Origin: Patagioenas fasciata
Lineage: Eukaryota; Chordata; Aves; Columbiformes; Columbidae
NCBI RefSeq assembly: GCF_037038585.1
Contig: NC_092520.1
Coordinates: 62,392,001-62,456,000 of the forward strand
Reading direction: 5' to 3'
DNA: 64,000 bases
A program made the position numbers and the translations under genes. This document shows positions 48,736 to 62,440 of the stretch, in pieces. The notes beneath the pieces are model-generated. The model did not search any database and was not told where the DNA came from. It was given only the letters and a program-made list of their open reading frames with translations. The first letter of the stretch is position 1. Each line of letters opens with the position of its first letter.

Positions 48736-51700
48736 TGTAGAGAGAGAGAGATAGAAAGACCTTTTGTCAGAACAAAAGGAGAAGAAAGGAGGTTACTCAG
48801 CTATTCTTGGAAGAAAAGGGCTGTATATAGAACCAAACACCAGATTAAGCAGCCAGTTATGACATGCATGAGTATTGTATCCTGCAACATCAAAGAGGAA
48901 ACATGATTTTAAAATGGTGACAATAAATGAATGAATGAAAAAGATTTGGTATTCAGAACAAAAGATAAAATGACTATCAGAAGAAGCTGCCTAATTCTGA
49001 AATTAAAGGTTAAAATAGAATCTGATTTAAAAAACCCAGAACAACACAGCAAAGAAAACTGTATTACATGTTTTGGACTGCCACAAAGCTTCATGAAAGA
49101 CAGAGCAGTATTACTGCACAGAGACTGAGGGTGAAATCACAGCTGCTCCAGCTCTATCGCTTGGTCAGTGTTCTTCAGTGTTCTGCAGACATCTCTGCAG
49201 AAAAGCAGAGAGAAAAACAGAGGGAGTTATTTTCCTCACATTGGTCAACAGTGAAATTAAATCCCTTTAATCTTTCTCTTTCTTTGATATTTATGACCTC
49301 GTTACCTCACCAGTGCTTACACTAGAGAGTAGTGTGTAAAGCATAGTTCCTCTCTAGAAACAACACTGTTACTCAGGTAAGGTGTTTTTGTAAGAAAGCC
49401 AGTCTTGCAGTCATATCACGTTACAATGCATCCCAGTCAAAGTGAATGGAAACCCACAGCTCAACAAAAAATGAAACAAAACAAAACAAAAATTCCATTC
49501 TGCTACTTGCTCCTCATAAGCAAGAAAAATAGAGTACGAAATAGCTCTTCTGGTGACGCACAGTTCAATATGGTTGAAGTGTTATAATGTGTTACTTGAG
49601 TCATAACTGACAGGGTGCCAGCCTTACATTTGTTAGAGCAAACACAGATCAGCTTTAAATTTCCGTGCTGTTATGCAACCGTGCTATTACTTAAAGGACT
49701 ACTTGTACTCTAACAAGAAAGGCCATCTACCTTCCTGTTACAGTGCTGATATAGTTGTCACTACAAAAGACACATTTTCATACACGCAGATGTATATATT
49801 TAAATACACACAGACACTGCAGCATTTTGACTGCTCTGAGGAAGCACTCACTAATCGGCCTTCAAGGATCCTCCCTTGTTTTTACAGAAGTTGGAGACTT
49901 ATGGTTACTGTAGCTAGTGAGGAAAGAGGTGACCACATATTCCAGCTGACATTGCAATCCAATTCTGTGTTGATCTCGGGAGTCAGCAGCACTTGTAAGG
50001 AAACAACTATACCTGCTCTCACTTTCATTAACAAGTCATTAGCACAGCCATTGTATTTACCCGGTTACTGTTGGCTTTGTGGGAGGTATCTGCTAATAGG
50101 GTAATGTGCAGAAAAAAATACTTTCAGTAACATTGTTTGGAAGGCTGCTAGGTAACAGAACCACAATGTTACTACTGAATGTAAGCTGGGCTACAGGTTT
50201 CACTGGGCAACAGGTTACCTTGCAATCTAGCAATGACAGGTCCCAGGGTGTCCCTGCAGGATAGCCCAGGAAAGGGCTGTGCCTGGGTGTCACCAATGCA
50301 GTCAGAAGACAAGTCCCCCAAAAGCCGGGGCGGGCTGGCCCTGGGACAGCTGCTTGCCTTTAGATGCTGCAGCAGCCAGCGTCCTTCCTTTCAGAGCCTG
50401 GACCAAGACAGCAGTGCTGTTCTAGCTGAGCTTATCAGAGTGAATCATATGACTAATGATTAATCGTTCAAGTATTTATCACTTCAGTATAATTTCTGCA
50501 TACTATTACTGGGGTTGCACCTTCATTGGTGAGGCTCAGGCATGATTGGAGCTGACACTTTGGGAGCATCTTTCAGCGAAGAGCTTAAAGAGCTTGAGAG
50601 CCTGAATACTGACAATAGATGAGGCTGCTGTTGGCTTGGAAGCAAAACAGAGGAACAAGCCATGACAGCTGTGAGAGAAAGCAGAAGCAACACAACTTGA
50701 TATCATCTCCAGGCTTCCCCTCCAGATCATCCCTGTGGACTCAGGGCTCTTCATCCCCCACAATCTGAGTTGGTGGCACGGGGAACATGGGCAAAAGGCC
50801 TGCACTCCACAGCCCTGAGGCATGTGCCGCTCTGGCAGTGATGTGATGCTGCTTGCACAGCCCCCAGAAAGGTACTCTGTGGGTAGCTGTTCTCCATCTT
50901 TCCACCTTACCATATGTTCCCCCATGCAAGGAGTGCAAACACTTGTGATGTCTTCTTTTATCAAGGAATCCAAGGAAGCTGATGCCTCACCTTCTCCGGC
51001 AGGACAGCAGTGAAGGCATAAAGCAAAACAATAGTCAAAGGATGATATCTCTTTGGGTCGCAGACTCTCAAGCTCATTTCTTTCCTCTAGTTTTTTTTTT
51101 TCAATCCAAATGTTAGCAGAGAGAATTTCTTCTGAGATGCTTGTGTCATGGGGCTTCTCCTCTTCTCCTGCTTATGATGGAATGTGACTTTAACCTGATT
51201 TCTGTTCTGGCAAAACTACTTGGGGACAACTAACTCTGGGAAAATTCTGCTATCGTACTGGTATTTCTGGATTTCCCTGCAGTCTCTCCATCAGCACAGG
51301 TTGTCTCTCACATTTCATTTCTCTGTGTTTGTCTAGACAAGTCAACTGTAATCATTTCTCCAGTCCAACTCCTTCCCTAGTCTTTTCCACTAGTTATTTG
51401 TGGTTTAGGCTAGAAGCCTTTTGTCCCACCAATGTGTCTGAGGGTCAGGAGAAAGAACATGCTCTACCCTTTCTCAGCTCCCTAAGGCAAGTTGTGAAGC
51501 TACCAGATTAATTTAGGGTCTTTTTTTTTTCAGAGATTGTTGCTATTGGTGTCCATGAAGGCCATCATCTACCTGCCCTTCATCTTGCAGTGAACAGAGA
51601 AGAAGAGGCTATTACAAAAATGGTAGGACCAGAGACTAAGTGTGCAATATAGACAAAATATTTAATCTTTGGCTTATCGTTGAAGTCACAACAGAGTGCA

Positions 51701-54700
51701 TCTGGAATCCTGTCCCATCTCTCAGTGTTGGTTTTGTGTTCGAAATAAAAACCATTGGATGACATACAGAAATTGTCCTAGAAATGGTAACAAAGGGCTC
51801 CATGCTCCCAGCTCAGTGCTAGCCCGCTGAGATGCAGTACTGTAGGTATGTCTCTTCCTCCCATTCTCAACTAAAGCTGGAATCTCTTCTTTATGGTGGC
51901 ATAGCTTCAAGTAGTGGAGGAGAGAAGCTGCTAGAGAATGAGATAGTCAGATAGATGTTGATCTGAGGGCAGCAAAGTGGATTTTCCATTTCCTGAGTAG
52001 ATGCTCTGACTACTAAATTATGAAAGAACACTACTTTGTCCAGTTTTTTTAAGAAGTGGAAACAATAGCATTGCTTGAGGAACCCAGTCCTGTGGGTATG
52101 TTGTACGTGTGCTCTGATAATGCAAAAAAGATTAGGATCCCCAGGGTAATTATGTGCAGTGAAGCTGAGCAGCTGGTTTCCAGTCACATTTGTGAGAAGT
52201 GAAGTGTTCACAGAGCGTGAGAGGGAAATGTATGGAGTTCTCACCACAGAGCTTGCAAGTCAAGGCAGTACCTAAACGATAATCTAAAATTGCAGGTTTG
52301 GTCCTCTACATTTAACTTTTTTTGGGTTCTGATCCCTTAGTCCTGTTTTAGATCTCAGCCTGACTTGTAATGTTGCCTTCTTATGGCTCCTACCATAAGA
52401 GGAGGAAGTTTCTGCCACGCTTACTGTGAAAATACAATCTTGAATGACACAGCAAATATGAAACAACAAGACCCACTTCTTACTATAAGAAACAGGTCAG
52501 AGGGCCATCAAATAAACAAGACCAATAAAGTATCCCTGTCATCGACCCATAGCATCTGTTCAGGAAATCCTTACTTCCCAAACACAATCTCAGCCTTCTT
52601 TTCTACTATCACTTACTGACATCTCATCCTCGTATGAGGAAGGCAACTTGAAATTCTACCTCTTACTCTCTTTGGAACTGAGTCCTCTCTATTAGGTAAT
52701 CAAAAACTCCCTACACAAGGACAGAACAGGAACAGGGTTTTCTGGTATGATTTAAAGGTCAGAGACTATCAGCCCCATGTTTGTACATGGATGTTCTCTT
52801 GCCTGGACAAGCCAACATGATGCACACACAGAGCAGCACCGTAGTTAATCTCCTACTTCAGGCTGCAGCTGGTGTTTGGCATCAGTCAGCTGGAAAGGAG
52901 CCAGTTATTTAGTTACCCAGTTATCATCCTGTCTCCACAGGGGATCTCACAGACCAGCAGTACAGCCTTCCCTCCCCTATCGTCCTCCCAGCATGTGATC
53001 TGCAGTGCCCTGAGATGTCCCCATCACACAGCTGCGTGCACACACATCAGACGCGTGATTCCCGTACCCTGGACCCCTGCCGCCCATCATTTGACCCAGT
53101 TCATGGTATCTCACAGTCATGGAAGTAACTGCACAGCCCCTACTTGTGTTCCTGTGAAGACTGCTTAAGTTTGTGGACAGAATACACTTCACAAGATAAG
53201 GCATGTACAATTTCTGCTGTTCAGGGTAACTGTGCATATTAAAGCTGTCTGTAGGTGTTTGTGTATGCTTGTCTGGGGATAACAGTACAGAACCAAGATC
53301 TGGTCTTTGGGCAAAAGTAAGAGAAGAACCACCCTGCAGGCATTTTAAAAAATATGACTCCTAATAAAGTGATGGTAGTCCTATTTTTAATTTGGCTTCT
53401 GTGTCTGCTCAGTAATGATTTTTTGTAATGATTTATGTGCCCCAGCTTTTTACTATGCTCTTCCTGCTAACACTTTAGGAACAGCAAAAAGCCTTGGTCC
53501 TAAAATTTAGTGCTTTATAGATGTCTTCTTGAGAGAAATATCAAAAAGTGGCTTAGGTTAGCCAGATTTTTTTGGCTGTCTCATTTCTGCTTGGCTCAAG
53601 GCTTACTTATTAGACATTTTCATATTCGTATCCCTGGCAATAGAAAAGCTACACATTCAAAATCTGGCACATGCATAAAGATGTGCACCGACATTCACGA
53701 AACATTTCCTAAGGTTGTAGTTGCTTGAATTCCAACTCCTTAATTAGCAGAAAATGCCTTCAAGAAGACTTTTTCAGGGTTCTTTTCACAGTTGACTGTT
53801 CTATCTGAAAGGCTGTTCCTAAGATTAGATTTACTGTGGGGCCTGACCTGATATATCCGTGGATTTCTAGACCAGTTGTCTTTTACCACTCAGAACTTTT
53901 GTGTTGGTTGAAGAAGGCTCTATTAACCAGGGGTCATTTTTTTTGCAAAAGTCAGGTATGAAGTAAAGACAACACAGCCAGGACAGGCTGGCCTTACTCC
54001 ATGTAGCATGTGGTGAGTAGCTTATGAATAGTCAGTCTGACACTATCAAAGCATAATTGTCTTGGTGCACATGTACTGATAATTAGGAGATCTGACTTGT
54101 CCCAGAGGCATTGTCCTCAGGGTGCTTGTTCTGCATGGTAGACGTGCAGAATTACTTGGAGAGAAGTACAGAAGCCTTCCCCCATCCTACCATCTTGAAA
54201 AAGTTTTGTCTAGACAAGAGAAATTTTTTTGGCATAATTATTCTCTTGCATTTTAATTTTGCATGCAAATAATTAGAACTGTGGTGTTATAATGCTATAA
54301 TATGAAGTTATAACATTATTTCTACTTGTAGGGACCTGAACCTAACTCTTAGAGGCCATTGGAAAAGAAAAGAAGCTAAAATACTGAAAAGTCAGCATAG
54401 TATTTTATAAGAAAAAAAAAAAAAAGAAAAGGTAATGTAGTTTTAAACACAATATTAATTTATGTAGATACTGAGAGCTGATGAAGGAATTCGATCGTCT
54501 TTCACAACACTGCTGTTGAACTGATTGAGAGCAACTGGATATACACACACACATACTCACTTTTGCTTTGGAAATTATTTGTTACCACTTCTAACAGCAG
54601 AAAATTTTCTGCATTTAAATAAAGTGGAAGGGTCCAAAGAGATGAAAGGAAAAGTGGTTGTTATCAGCCTGCCATTCCTTTCCCTTTGTACACGAAGTGT

Positions 54701-56248
54701 GGTACGACAGTGCGTGGTGCCAAATAAGAGCCTCAAAGTGGAGTGAAGAATTAACACAGATTAGAACTATATACATTTTCTGGGTGTTTTAATGGATTAT
54801 CAGTTTCTCAGCCTCGTTCACTGTGCAGCTGTACAATGGGAGAGCACACAAATGGGGATATATAACATGTGAATTTGCTCTGCCACAAAAATACATGCTC
54901 GACTAAGTGAGGCCTGAGTCTATTTATCATTCAAGCAAGTAAACTAGTTTATTACATTGGATATGCTGTAACTATAAAAAAATCTTTATCTCCATAGTAA
55001 ATATGCAAACCTGGGAACTCGAACTCGATTTATTTTTTACTTAGTACAAACACATCTGATGTGATCATTGAGCTTTGTAGATGTGCTTGAAAAAAAAACC
55101 CCCACACTCTAAATGACTTTGGGAATATAGAAATATTGGAATTTTTAGTAAAATTACTGACATCAGCATTATATGACTAATCAAAATCTTAACATAGTCC
55201 ACGTATTTTCTTGCTATTCTTATATTCTAGAATGGCTCCTCTATACAGCGAGTCTAATTTGGAATAGAAATTATTTCATTTTAGGATATTTACCCGACTT
55301 TGTAAGTAGAGTAAGTATTCTGGATCATGCTCATTTACATTTTGGATTAGTGTCTGCAGAATGGATCAGAAGAATAATTATTTTGGAAATACTATTGTGA
55401 TCGATTTCTGCATCTGAGGCCCTGCAGACCATATGTGTCACCAAAGGCAGCTCAGAACTCCTCCAACTACTAATTGAGGCCTTTCACTTAAAAACCTTCG
55501 ACACTCTTTGATCTAATATTTAGAACCAACTATTCAGAGTGAAAAAGTACAGTTGTCACACTGTTACAGCACTATTAATAAGCCAGCTAAACACAGTATG
55601 CAATCGTTAAATGCCTAGCATGGGAATATCAGTGCAATACAGAGGAAATGCATTTGCCTACATTATGCCATTAGGACCTTGATGGTTTCCATGAAGAATT
55701 CTTTATGCCATCACACACTGGGTTTTTGCTGCTAAACTATAAAACTTGGAAGAAAGATTCAGCTGGTCCTGGTGTGTAGGTACCAGGTTTTTACTGAGGT
55801 GGTAAACAAGCTAACTGAGAAGTCCAGACCAAGTTATTTTCTTCAATACAGCCCCCACATCATGCCAGGCCAAAACCCTGTGGTAGAAATGTCCACCAGC
55901 ACAGCACCGGGGATGAGGGACTTTCTGGGCCCAGTGGGGCTCCTTGGAAGCATGTCTCTCACTAATAAAGCGACAGCCTTGTGGCTGTGTCGAGGAACAA
56001 AAACAGTAGGATGATTTCTAGCTTATTTGTGCTCCTGGAAAATGATAAGATTTTGTATATAATATCTCTCTGCATTGCTATTGTGGCTCACATCATTTCT
56101 TCCCATGGAAAAAACTCAAGGTAGCATACGCCGGGAGCAAAAATCTCTTCAAAGATCTTCTTGTGAAGAACTCCTGGTTCTGTTGGGATGGAAGAAATGT
56201 TTGTCCTACAGGAATGGTTGCAGGGTCTGTCCCAAACAGTATACTTAC
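48736..56248. other. Non-coding, no gene recognised
   Basis: Mostly AT-rich, with small GA (48741-48750) and GAAT (48924-48939) repeats, an A-rich tract at 54410-54432 and a short (CA)n near 54542. The 49314-49376 segment has good splice signals but stops in every frame. The block near 54210-54310 has an octamer ATGCAAAT (54263-54270) overlapping a homeodomain core. No coding frame of note. Confidence 0.45.
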
Positions 56249-56270
56249 CAGAAACTCAAGATTTGCACCA
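56249..56270 (-). other. Candidate 22-nt microexon
   Basis: On the - strand an ACTAAT branch-point-like motif lies about 30 bases before a strong acceptor (TTCTGATTTCTCCTTCCTAG). The acceptor is followed by 22 bases ending in CTG and then a full donor, GTAAGTAT. Two frames are open. The length is not a multiple of three, so inclusion would shift a reading frame, unless it belongs to a non-coding or UTR context. Signal strength is among the best in the window. Confidence 0.25.
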
Positions 56271-57220
56271 CTAGGAAGGAGAAATCAGAACCTATTCATT
56301 AGTTGTTCCATAATAGATTTAAAAATACAAACTTGCAAGGTCACTTACATAAAGCCTGCAATACCATATGCTCAACACATTCCAGAACACCAAACACATG
56401 AATCACTGCAGTTATATTCATAAAAATACTCTTCTACTCCCCCAGCACATCACACAATGATGTAGTTACAGAAACTTTTTTCCAGGTGGCAGCTGATTTA
56501 AGAGGTTCCTGCAGTTCCTGCTTATTCCTGCCCTATAGCTATAACTGATTGCTTCCTCACTTGTGCTGGTTTAATTCTGTGGAGCTGTGCCAGCCACCAT
56601 ACTGTGTTTAAAAAATACAAAACAAAGCCAGACAAAAACACACACATGAAACAACAAACAAAAATCAATACTTTCTTAAAGTTGTTTTAAAAAATACCTT
56701 CAGTTATTTCAGTGATGTAACTGTTGCTTCAGCACTGCTGAGGGGACAGTGACCTGCTGCTCAGTGATAGGAATGAGCAGCCAAGGAAGGTAAGAGCTCT
56801 TACACCAGCTTTGCAATCAGAGAGAACTGATTGATCAAGCTGGATTCTGAGAGAACAGATATAACAGGGACATAACTGAGCATACCACCAAAAAGTGTCC
56901 TTCTCAGAAGCCTTTGCCGATTTTCTGAACAGTAAAGAAAATCAGTACCTGTGCAATAACCTGTCTGTGTAACAGTGACAAACCTATGAATGTCCCAAGA
57001 TGTAAGTGGGAGGGATATGTGAGTTTGACTGGGACAAGCATGCAGGGGCTCCATAGCTTCTTTAGCTATTACATCTTCTGAAAAGTCTTTTTTAAAAATG
57101 TGCACCAATAAAAATAGCAAAGCTGAATCTTATAAAAAAACATTTTATTAAGTTATTTTTTTTATCTTGGACTTTACTGAAATGCAATTTTGCCCTAGCC
57201 CTTTCTAAATGCTTTTTATG

Positions 57221-57285
57221 TGTATTCTATGTGTATATATAAACTAATAAATGGTATAAATCCTCATCTGTGTTTGCATTGTTTG
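57221..57285 (+). terminator. Candidate poly(A) site
   Basis: AATAAA lies at 57246-57251, with TGTA motifs at 57221 and 57232 and a GT-rich stretch (CATCTGTGTTTGCATTGTTT) just downstream. The parts are in correct order. No exon feeding into it is recognised. Confidence 0.35.
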
Positions 57286-58320
57286 CACAAGCATTCAGAC
57301 TCAATAAACCTATGGGGTCTTTTCTCACCTTTGCTGGGGTACAACAAGAAAGCCTCAGTTGAACTGACAAAATTAAGTCGTTCTTAAACAAGCAAAGATG
57401 AAGCAAAGCCTCCTTGCCTTGGTATTTAGAGTGAGGTCAGTTGGTAGACAATTTTCTGCTGTAACTGACACGCTAATCAATACAGAGGAACTCTCATTCG
57501 TTCCATTCAATGGATCCAATTTGCTTAAGAAAGTTATGGTGTTCTGAATGTTGGATGCTAGAATAGATGTGTGTGTTTAAGATGGAATGCAACCATGACC
57601 AGTGTGTTTGTTAGGAGTGTTTTTCAAGAACATATTACTTCTTCAAGAAGAGTTAATTTATCCGGGAGAAAAATAGGAAAAAGCCAAGTATAGTTTTATG
57701 TGTTTTGGAGCCTTTGGTGTGTTGCTGCATACTGTTTCATGAAAGCAGGAATGCAAAATAAACCCCTCTACTCTGAAAACTTAAAAGGTACCAGGAGAAA
57801 AAGCTAACACATTCACAGATTAAATTCTGCTTTAACTTACTTTCCACTCAAAAACAGTTTTCCCATTCAACTGCTTTTAGAAATAAAACAGCAGGAATTA
57901 TGAGAGCAAATATATTATTTTTCTACTGTTTGATGTGAAGGCTAGCAGGTTTTCTGTAATATGTGTCTTGAGAACTGTCAACTATAGAATAAGAATGCGA
58001 TCATAGATACAAGTACCTTTTTCTTCTGCTATAATAAACTATTAGTTGACAAAGAGTGCTCACAAGTCTTGTTTCAGTGAACAGAGAGGAAGCAACAAGG
58101 TGTTGTTTGCCCACTGGCAGCATTATAGGCTCTGACTTAGCAGTGGGGATGGAACGGGTGGGGGTGACTGATGCTCTTAGGCTCAGCTCTCTACACTGTT
58201 GCTTCCAAGAACTGTGTTTGCTTATCCATGTGATAAGGTGAAGGGGATACATTCCTGCTGTATGCAACTGTTTCATGAAAGGGTATAAAACAGGTGGAGC
58301 CAGACTCCTTCCTACAGAGT
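57286..58320. other. Non-coding, no gene recognised
   Basis: AT-rich sequence. A 30-bp segment at 57841-57870 has exon-like edges on the - strand, but its acceptor is weak. Nothing else noted. Confidence 0.45.
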
Positions 58321-58324
58321 CAAG

Positions 58325-58540
58325 GTGGAAATAGAAGGGTTAATGGGCAGAAGCTTTAACACTGGCAATTCCCAACTTGATAGAACAATAATATTTTCAC
58401 CATGAAGGTGGTCAGACACTGGAACAGGAGGCCAGGAAATTGTGGACAATCCATCCATGCCGATATCCAAAGCCTGACTAAGCAAAGCCCTTCTCTTGCT
58501 TTGAGCAGATGAATTGGGGGAGACTACCTCCAGTGGTCTG
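58325..58540 (+). mobile_element. Old degraded CR1 fragment
   Basis: Sense-orientation CR1 3' region, more diverged than the other copies. Recognisable blocks are GGTTAATGGGCAGAAGC, CAATTCCCAACTTGATA, CACCATGAAGGTGGTCAGAC, ACACTGGAACAGG, the ATCCATGCCGATATCCAAAG region, GCTTTGAGCAGATGAATTGG, and CTCCAGTGGTCT. The terminal unit is lost or eroded beyond recognition. This layout matches an older CR1 subfamily than the 32.7 kb copy. Confidence 0.85.
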
Positions 58541-58822
58541 GGTCTGTGCAGACAGCAGATGCATTTGCAAAACTACCCTGGAAGCACAGCTGAGTGGTGC
58601 TAAGTAGCTGTCACTAGCCTTGATTTACCTGAGAAGTTTAGGCAGCGAACTGAGGCAGTTCAGCACCGGACAGATGCGTGGACTTGAACTGAAGGAGCTG
58701 ATTTCACATCAGATTTGAAGTAATCTCTTTAGGTCTCCTCAATTATACCTCCCTTTCCTAGTCAAATACAGCTCAGAAAGGTCCCACTGATGTCTCTTGT
58801 CTTTGTCTCCTTCTCTCTCCAG

Positions 58823-58927
58823 GACTCTTCACTGCTGAAGTGGGGACATTATGGGCATTACTGACATAGAAAGAAAAAATATTTCTAATGATCTTAACTA
58901 CAGACCCAAATATGAATGCATATTCAG
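58823..58927 (+). other. Candidate 105-bp non-coding exon
   Basis: A very strong acceptor (TTTGTCTCCTTCTCTCTCCAG) precedes 105 bp that end in TTCAG followed by GTAAAC. The donor is moderate because position +5 is not G. All frames contain stops. It is a non-coding exon or pseudo-exon. Confidence 0.2.
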
Positions 58928-61900
58928 GTAAACTGTGTGAAGGAAAGCAAGCTTACTTATCTGTAGGTACTCTACCATCATCACTCTCTTTATCCTCAGA
59001 GCTCATTCCTATTTGGTCTTGTGCCTTCTGTTGTTTTCCATTCATATAGCTAAATCACGAGTCTGGGCTCTTATTACTCTGATTGCCTTAAAGTCCTCTT
59101 CTCTGGCCTTGACAAGAACCACTAACATCTGTTCACAATGTTGCAGCAGAGATGGCTTTGATTTATCACTATGACAACGTCATCCTCAGTGCTGCATCCC
59201 AACACAGCTTCTTGTTTCTCCATTGCGTCAGTCACTAAGCATTTGTCTTCAAATCCCATCTATAGAGAAATCACTTGCTCCACTGCTGAACTCCACTTTC
59301 CTCCAGAATGGAGCTCCAGCAATGCATAACACTAAACATAATGTCTATGATAGGAAATTAAAATTTATAATGTATACAACATTTAATAAGAATGGATCTA
59401 CATAGGCTGAGTGGAATAGCCAAACAGGAACTTATGTTCTGAAAAAGATTAATTGTATTATTATTTTCTAACATGTTAAAATTTCTCACTGGTTTTTGAG
59501 ATCTACCCAACAGAGTGGGTGGTTTAAAAGCCTTCTACCAAAACTTTTGCACTACTTAAACTCAGAATGTCTTTGCTTGACTCTTAGAGGAAGACACTGT
59601 TGGAGCTGCATGCGCCTTAGATATAAAACTCTCCTTGATATACCCTTCACCTACATCCTGCTCAGACTTTAAAAGCTAAAAGTTATATTCCTTTTAGCAA
59701 AACAGACTATAATGGAGAAAAAAGGACAAAGGCATCTTCCAATTCCATACAGTTATATGTATATATTAATATGTGCAAATTTCTGTGTTTGTTATGTATC
59801 AATACAGAAACTTGACAAAGCATTAATTTTTGTATGTAGCACTTCTAAGCCGTGCTTGATATAGTGTTGCATTTGGCTACAATTCAAGATGTATCTTGAT
59901 ATTAATATGCTATTTTATGTTGAAATATGATTACATGCTTTTAGATTTACAAAACTCCAGTCTTGCCAGGAAATTCTTGCCTGTAAAGCTATTTTAGGAT
60001 TTTATCAGTTAAAAGGCTTAAGAGCTGAATGTTGTCCTCACATTGTCTTAAATGGATACTGCGTATGCGCATTCAGAGGCAAACTTTGGCCTTAGCTTTG
60101 ATTTAGCTGTTTAGCGTGGTTAGAATGACATACTTACAAATCCAGGGTGATTAATGAATCTGGTGACAGTTTGTGAACTCCTAAAGTTTCTCTGATGCTT
60201 GAAAAAAGCTCTAAATTTCTTTCTTTGACACTTTATACAAACAATAACTTAAATCCCCATGTGGTTGCTATTTGTCACAATTACAGATGATTTAAAAGTT
60301 TTAATGAAAAAACGACTTTGAAAAGAAAATTTTCACATGACATATTTCCTTCTTTCACTTTTCCTTACCAAACAGTTAAGCAATTGAAACATATCCAGTG
60401 CTCAGAATCAAATAATTTTAGTATTTCACAGAATATTTCAAACATACCTGGCTTTGGATTTTGTTTGCTTAGTTTTGGTTTGGTTTGTTTTTTCTCTCAG
60501 AAAAGTTTTTGTAGCTATTCTGTAAAATTCAGTGGAAAATATTTACTGTTTTCTAACTGACCCAGAGACTGGAGCCAAAAGAGTAAAGGCACTTGATCAG
60601 TAGCTGCTCCTGGCAGCCATTAAGAAGTTAGCAGCCCATTGGAATCCCCCAGGAATCCAAGCTTTAACTTTGGAAAATAAATATGTTTCCAACACTAACC
60701 TCTCCAGAAAATTCTGGAAATACAAACTGGGAGTAAATCAATGCATTGTTCCTTTACTGACTGTGCAGACAGCCTGAAATAAAGCCTGGAGAGACAGGAG
60801 TGACTACAGTAGACTACTAACTCAAAATCCTTAATATGATCATTCAAGTCTTAGCATCAACTGAATTATAACTGTTCATCATTTTAGGAACGTCATTCAG
60901 CTAATGTACATGCATTATGACTCTAAACCAGTTGTCAGTCTTCTCTGTGTGAAGATGTCCAGAACCTCCCCCAAGCCTGAAAAATATAACATATTGATTT
61001 TTGTATCACTCAGAAGCTGCATCATAGAGGCCTTGTTACATAAACTGCTAATTAACACAGAAGAAAAGGCTAGTCTCTGCCCTAAGGAGCTTGCAGTTTA
61101 ATTATGACTGGAGTCAGCATGTAAATACCAACAGAAAATAAATGAGGATAAGGGTTCAGTTAAGATTTCTCCAGGGAAGCGCGTTTAAGAGATGTCCATC
61201 TTCTTTCATTTCAACTGCTTCTTTCTAGGATCGAAGTAATGATCCCATTTAAAAAAACACCTCCACTATTTTTAGTGCAGAGCTGGGGAGTGGGAGGACA
61301 TTAGTTTGGATCATTTCACTTTTGGGGGCTGGACTGTAACCCTCTGGGGAGCTGAATCAGCAAAGCTGATGGGATGGGAAGCACCACCCCACAAGCAGTT
61401 GATGCTTCAGCCAGGGACCTGCCGGTGCAATACAGTCGCTACCTTTGGCATTGCAATGGGGCTCCTCTGCCAAAGAGCGTGGCAATACAGCAGGGTCACA
61501 GGGCTCAGCTCAATAAGCAGCAGCGTCAGTGTGCTGGCTCCAGGGAAGGGTCTCAGGATCAATAATGATGTGTTGACTTGGTCCAAGAGCGGCAGTGAAA
61601 GCACAGAGCACTTGCTTGAAGAATAACAGGTAGTGAAGGTCAGAATCTTCGACCAAGAGAAGATGGGAATCAGTGTTGCCTTACTACATGCAAAAGTAGA
61701 GGCTGAATAAGAAGGAAATTGGAACAGCCTGGAAGATGAAGCCTGGTCAGCTAGGTATTGGCTGTATATCAGCCACTGTCGGTACAATGCCTTGCAAATT
61801 TGAAGTTAGATGGACATGAGCTGAAATTCTGTGTTATTTCCTCTCAAAGTTACAAACATGCAATGTTTGTTGGCACAGTTCAGTGAGAAGGATCAAATGA

Positions 61901-62440
61901 AGTCAAACAGTAGCAGATTTCCCTTTATTTTGCAGCAGAACAGGCCAAATTTCAGTATCCTGGTATTTAGCAAATTGCACCTATATTACAGCATGCTAGC
62001 TGTGGGACAGAATACTTACCTTTCTGTTTTATTGTTATACAAATAAAGGAGCAGCTCTGTCTTTTCATTATAACACACCTAACTTACAGGATAGTTATTA
62101 TCACAGTGACACTTTTCTGCAGATGTTATACATAGAGTAGCTATTATAAAAGGTAGAAAGGACTCTTCTCTAAGCGTATTATCTGTACACTCCAACTGGG
62201 CCTTGCTGAATCCCCTATGTAATGGTTATGCTCTGTTCAGCTTATGAAAAACCCACTGTAGACCACCACGAATTTATGGTACCTGGCAGCTTTAAACTTG
62301 TTTGTAAAGGCTTAAAGACAGGAGCTGAATTCCCTGGATTAAAATTAATTTTAAATACTTTAATGGGGTGAGCTCTCTTATTGAAGACTGATGTGCCTGC
62401 AGGCTTTATAGAACTCCAGTATTCTAGGATGGAGAGATAT
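58928..62440. other. Non-coding, no gene recognised
   Basis: AT-rich sequence, with no named repeat and no coding frame of note. A good - strand donor (AAG followed by GTAAGTAT, near 62014-62020) lacks a convincing acceptor. Confidence 0.45.

Noticed and set aside
49314..49376. 63-bp + strand exon-like unit
   Set aside because: The splice signals are acceptable, but every frame has early stops and no transcript context supports it.
57841..57870. 30-bp - strand exon candidate
   Set aside because: It is frame-preserving and open, but the acceptor is interrupted by purines (AAAAGCAG).
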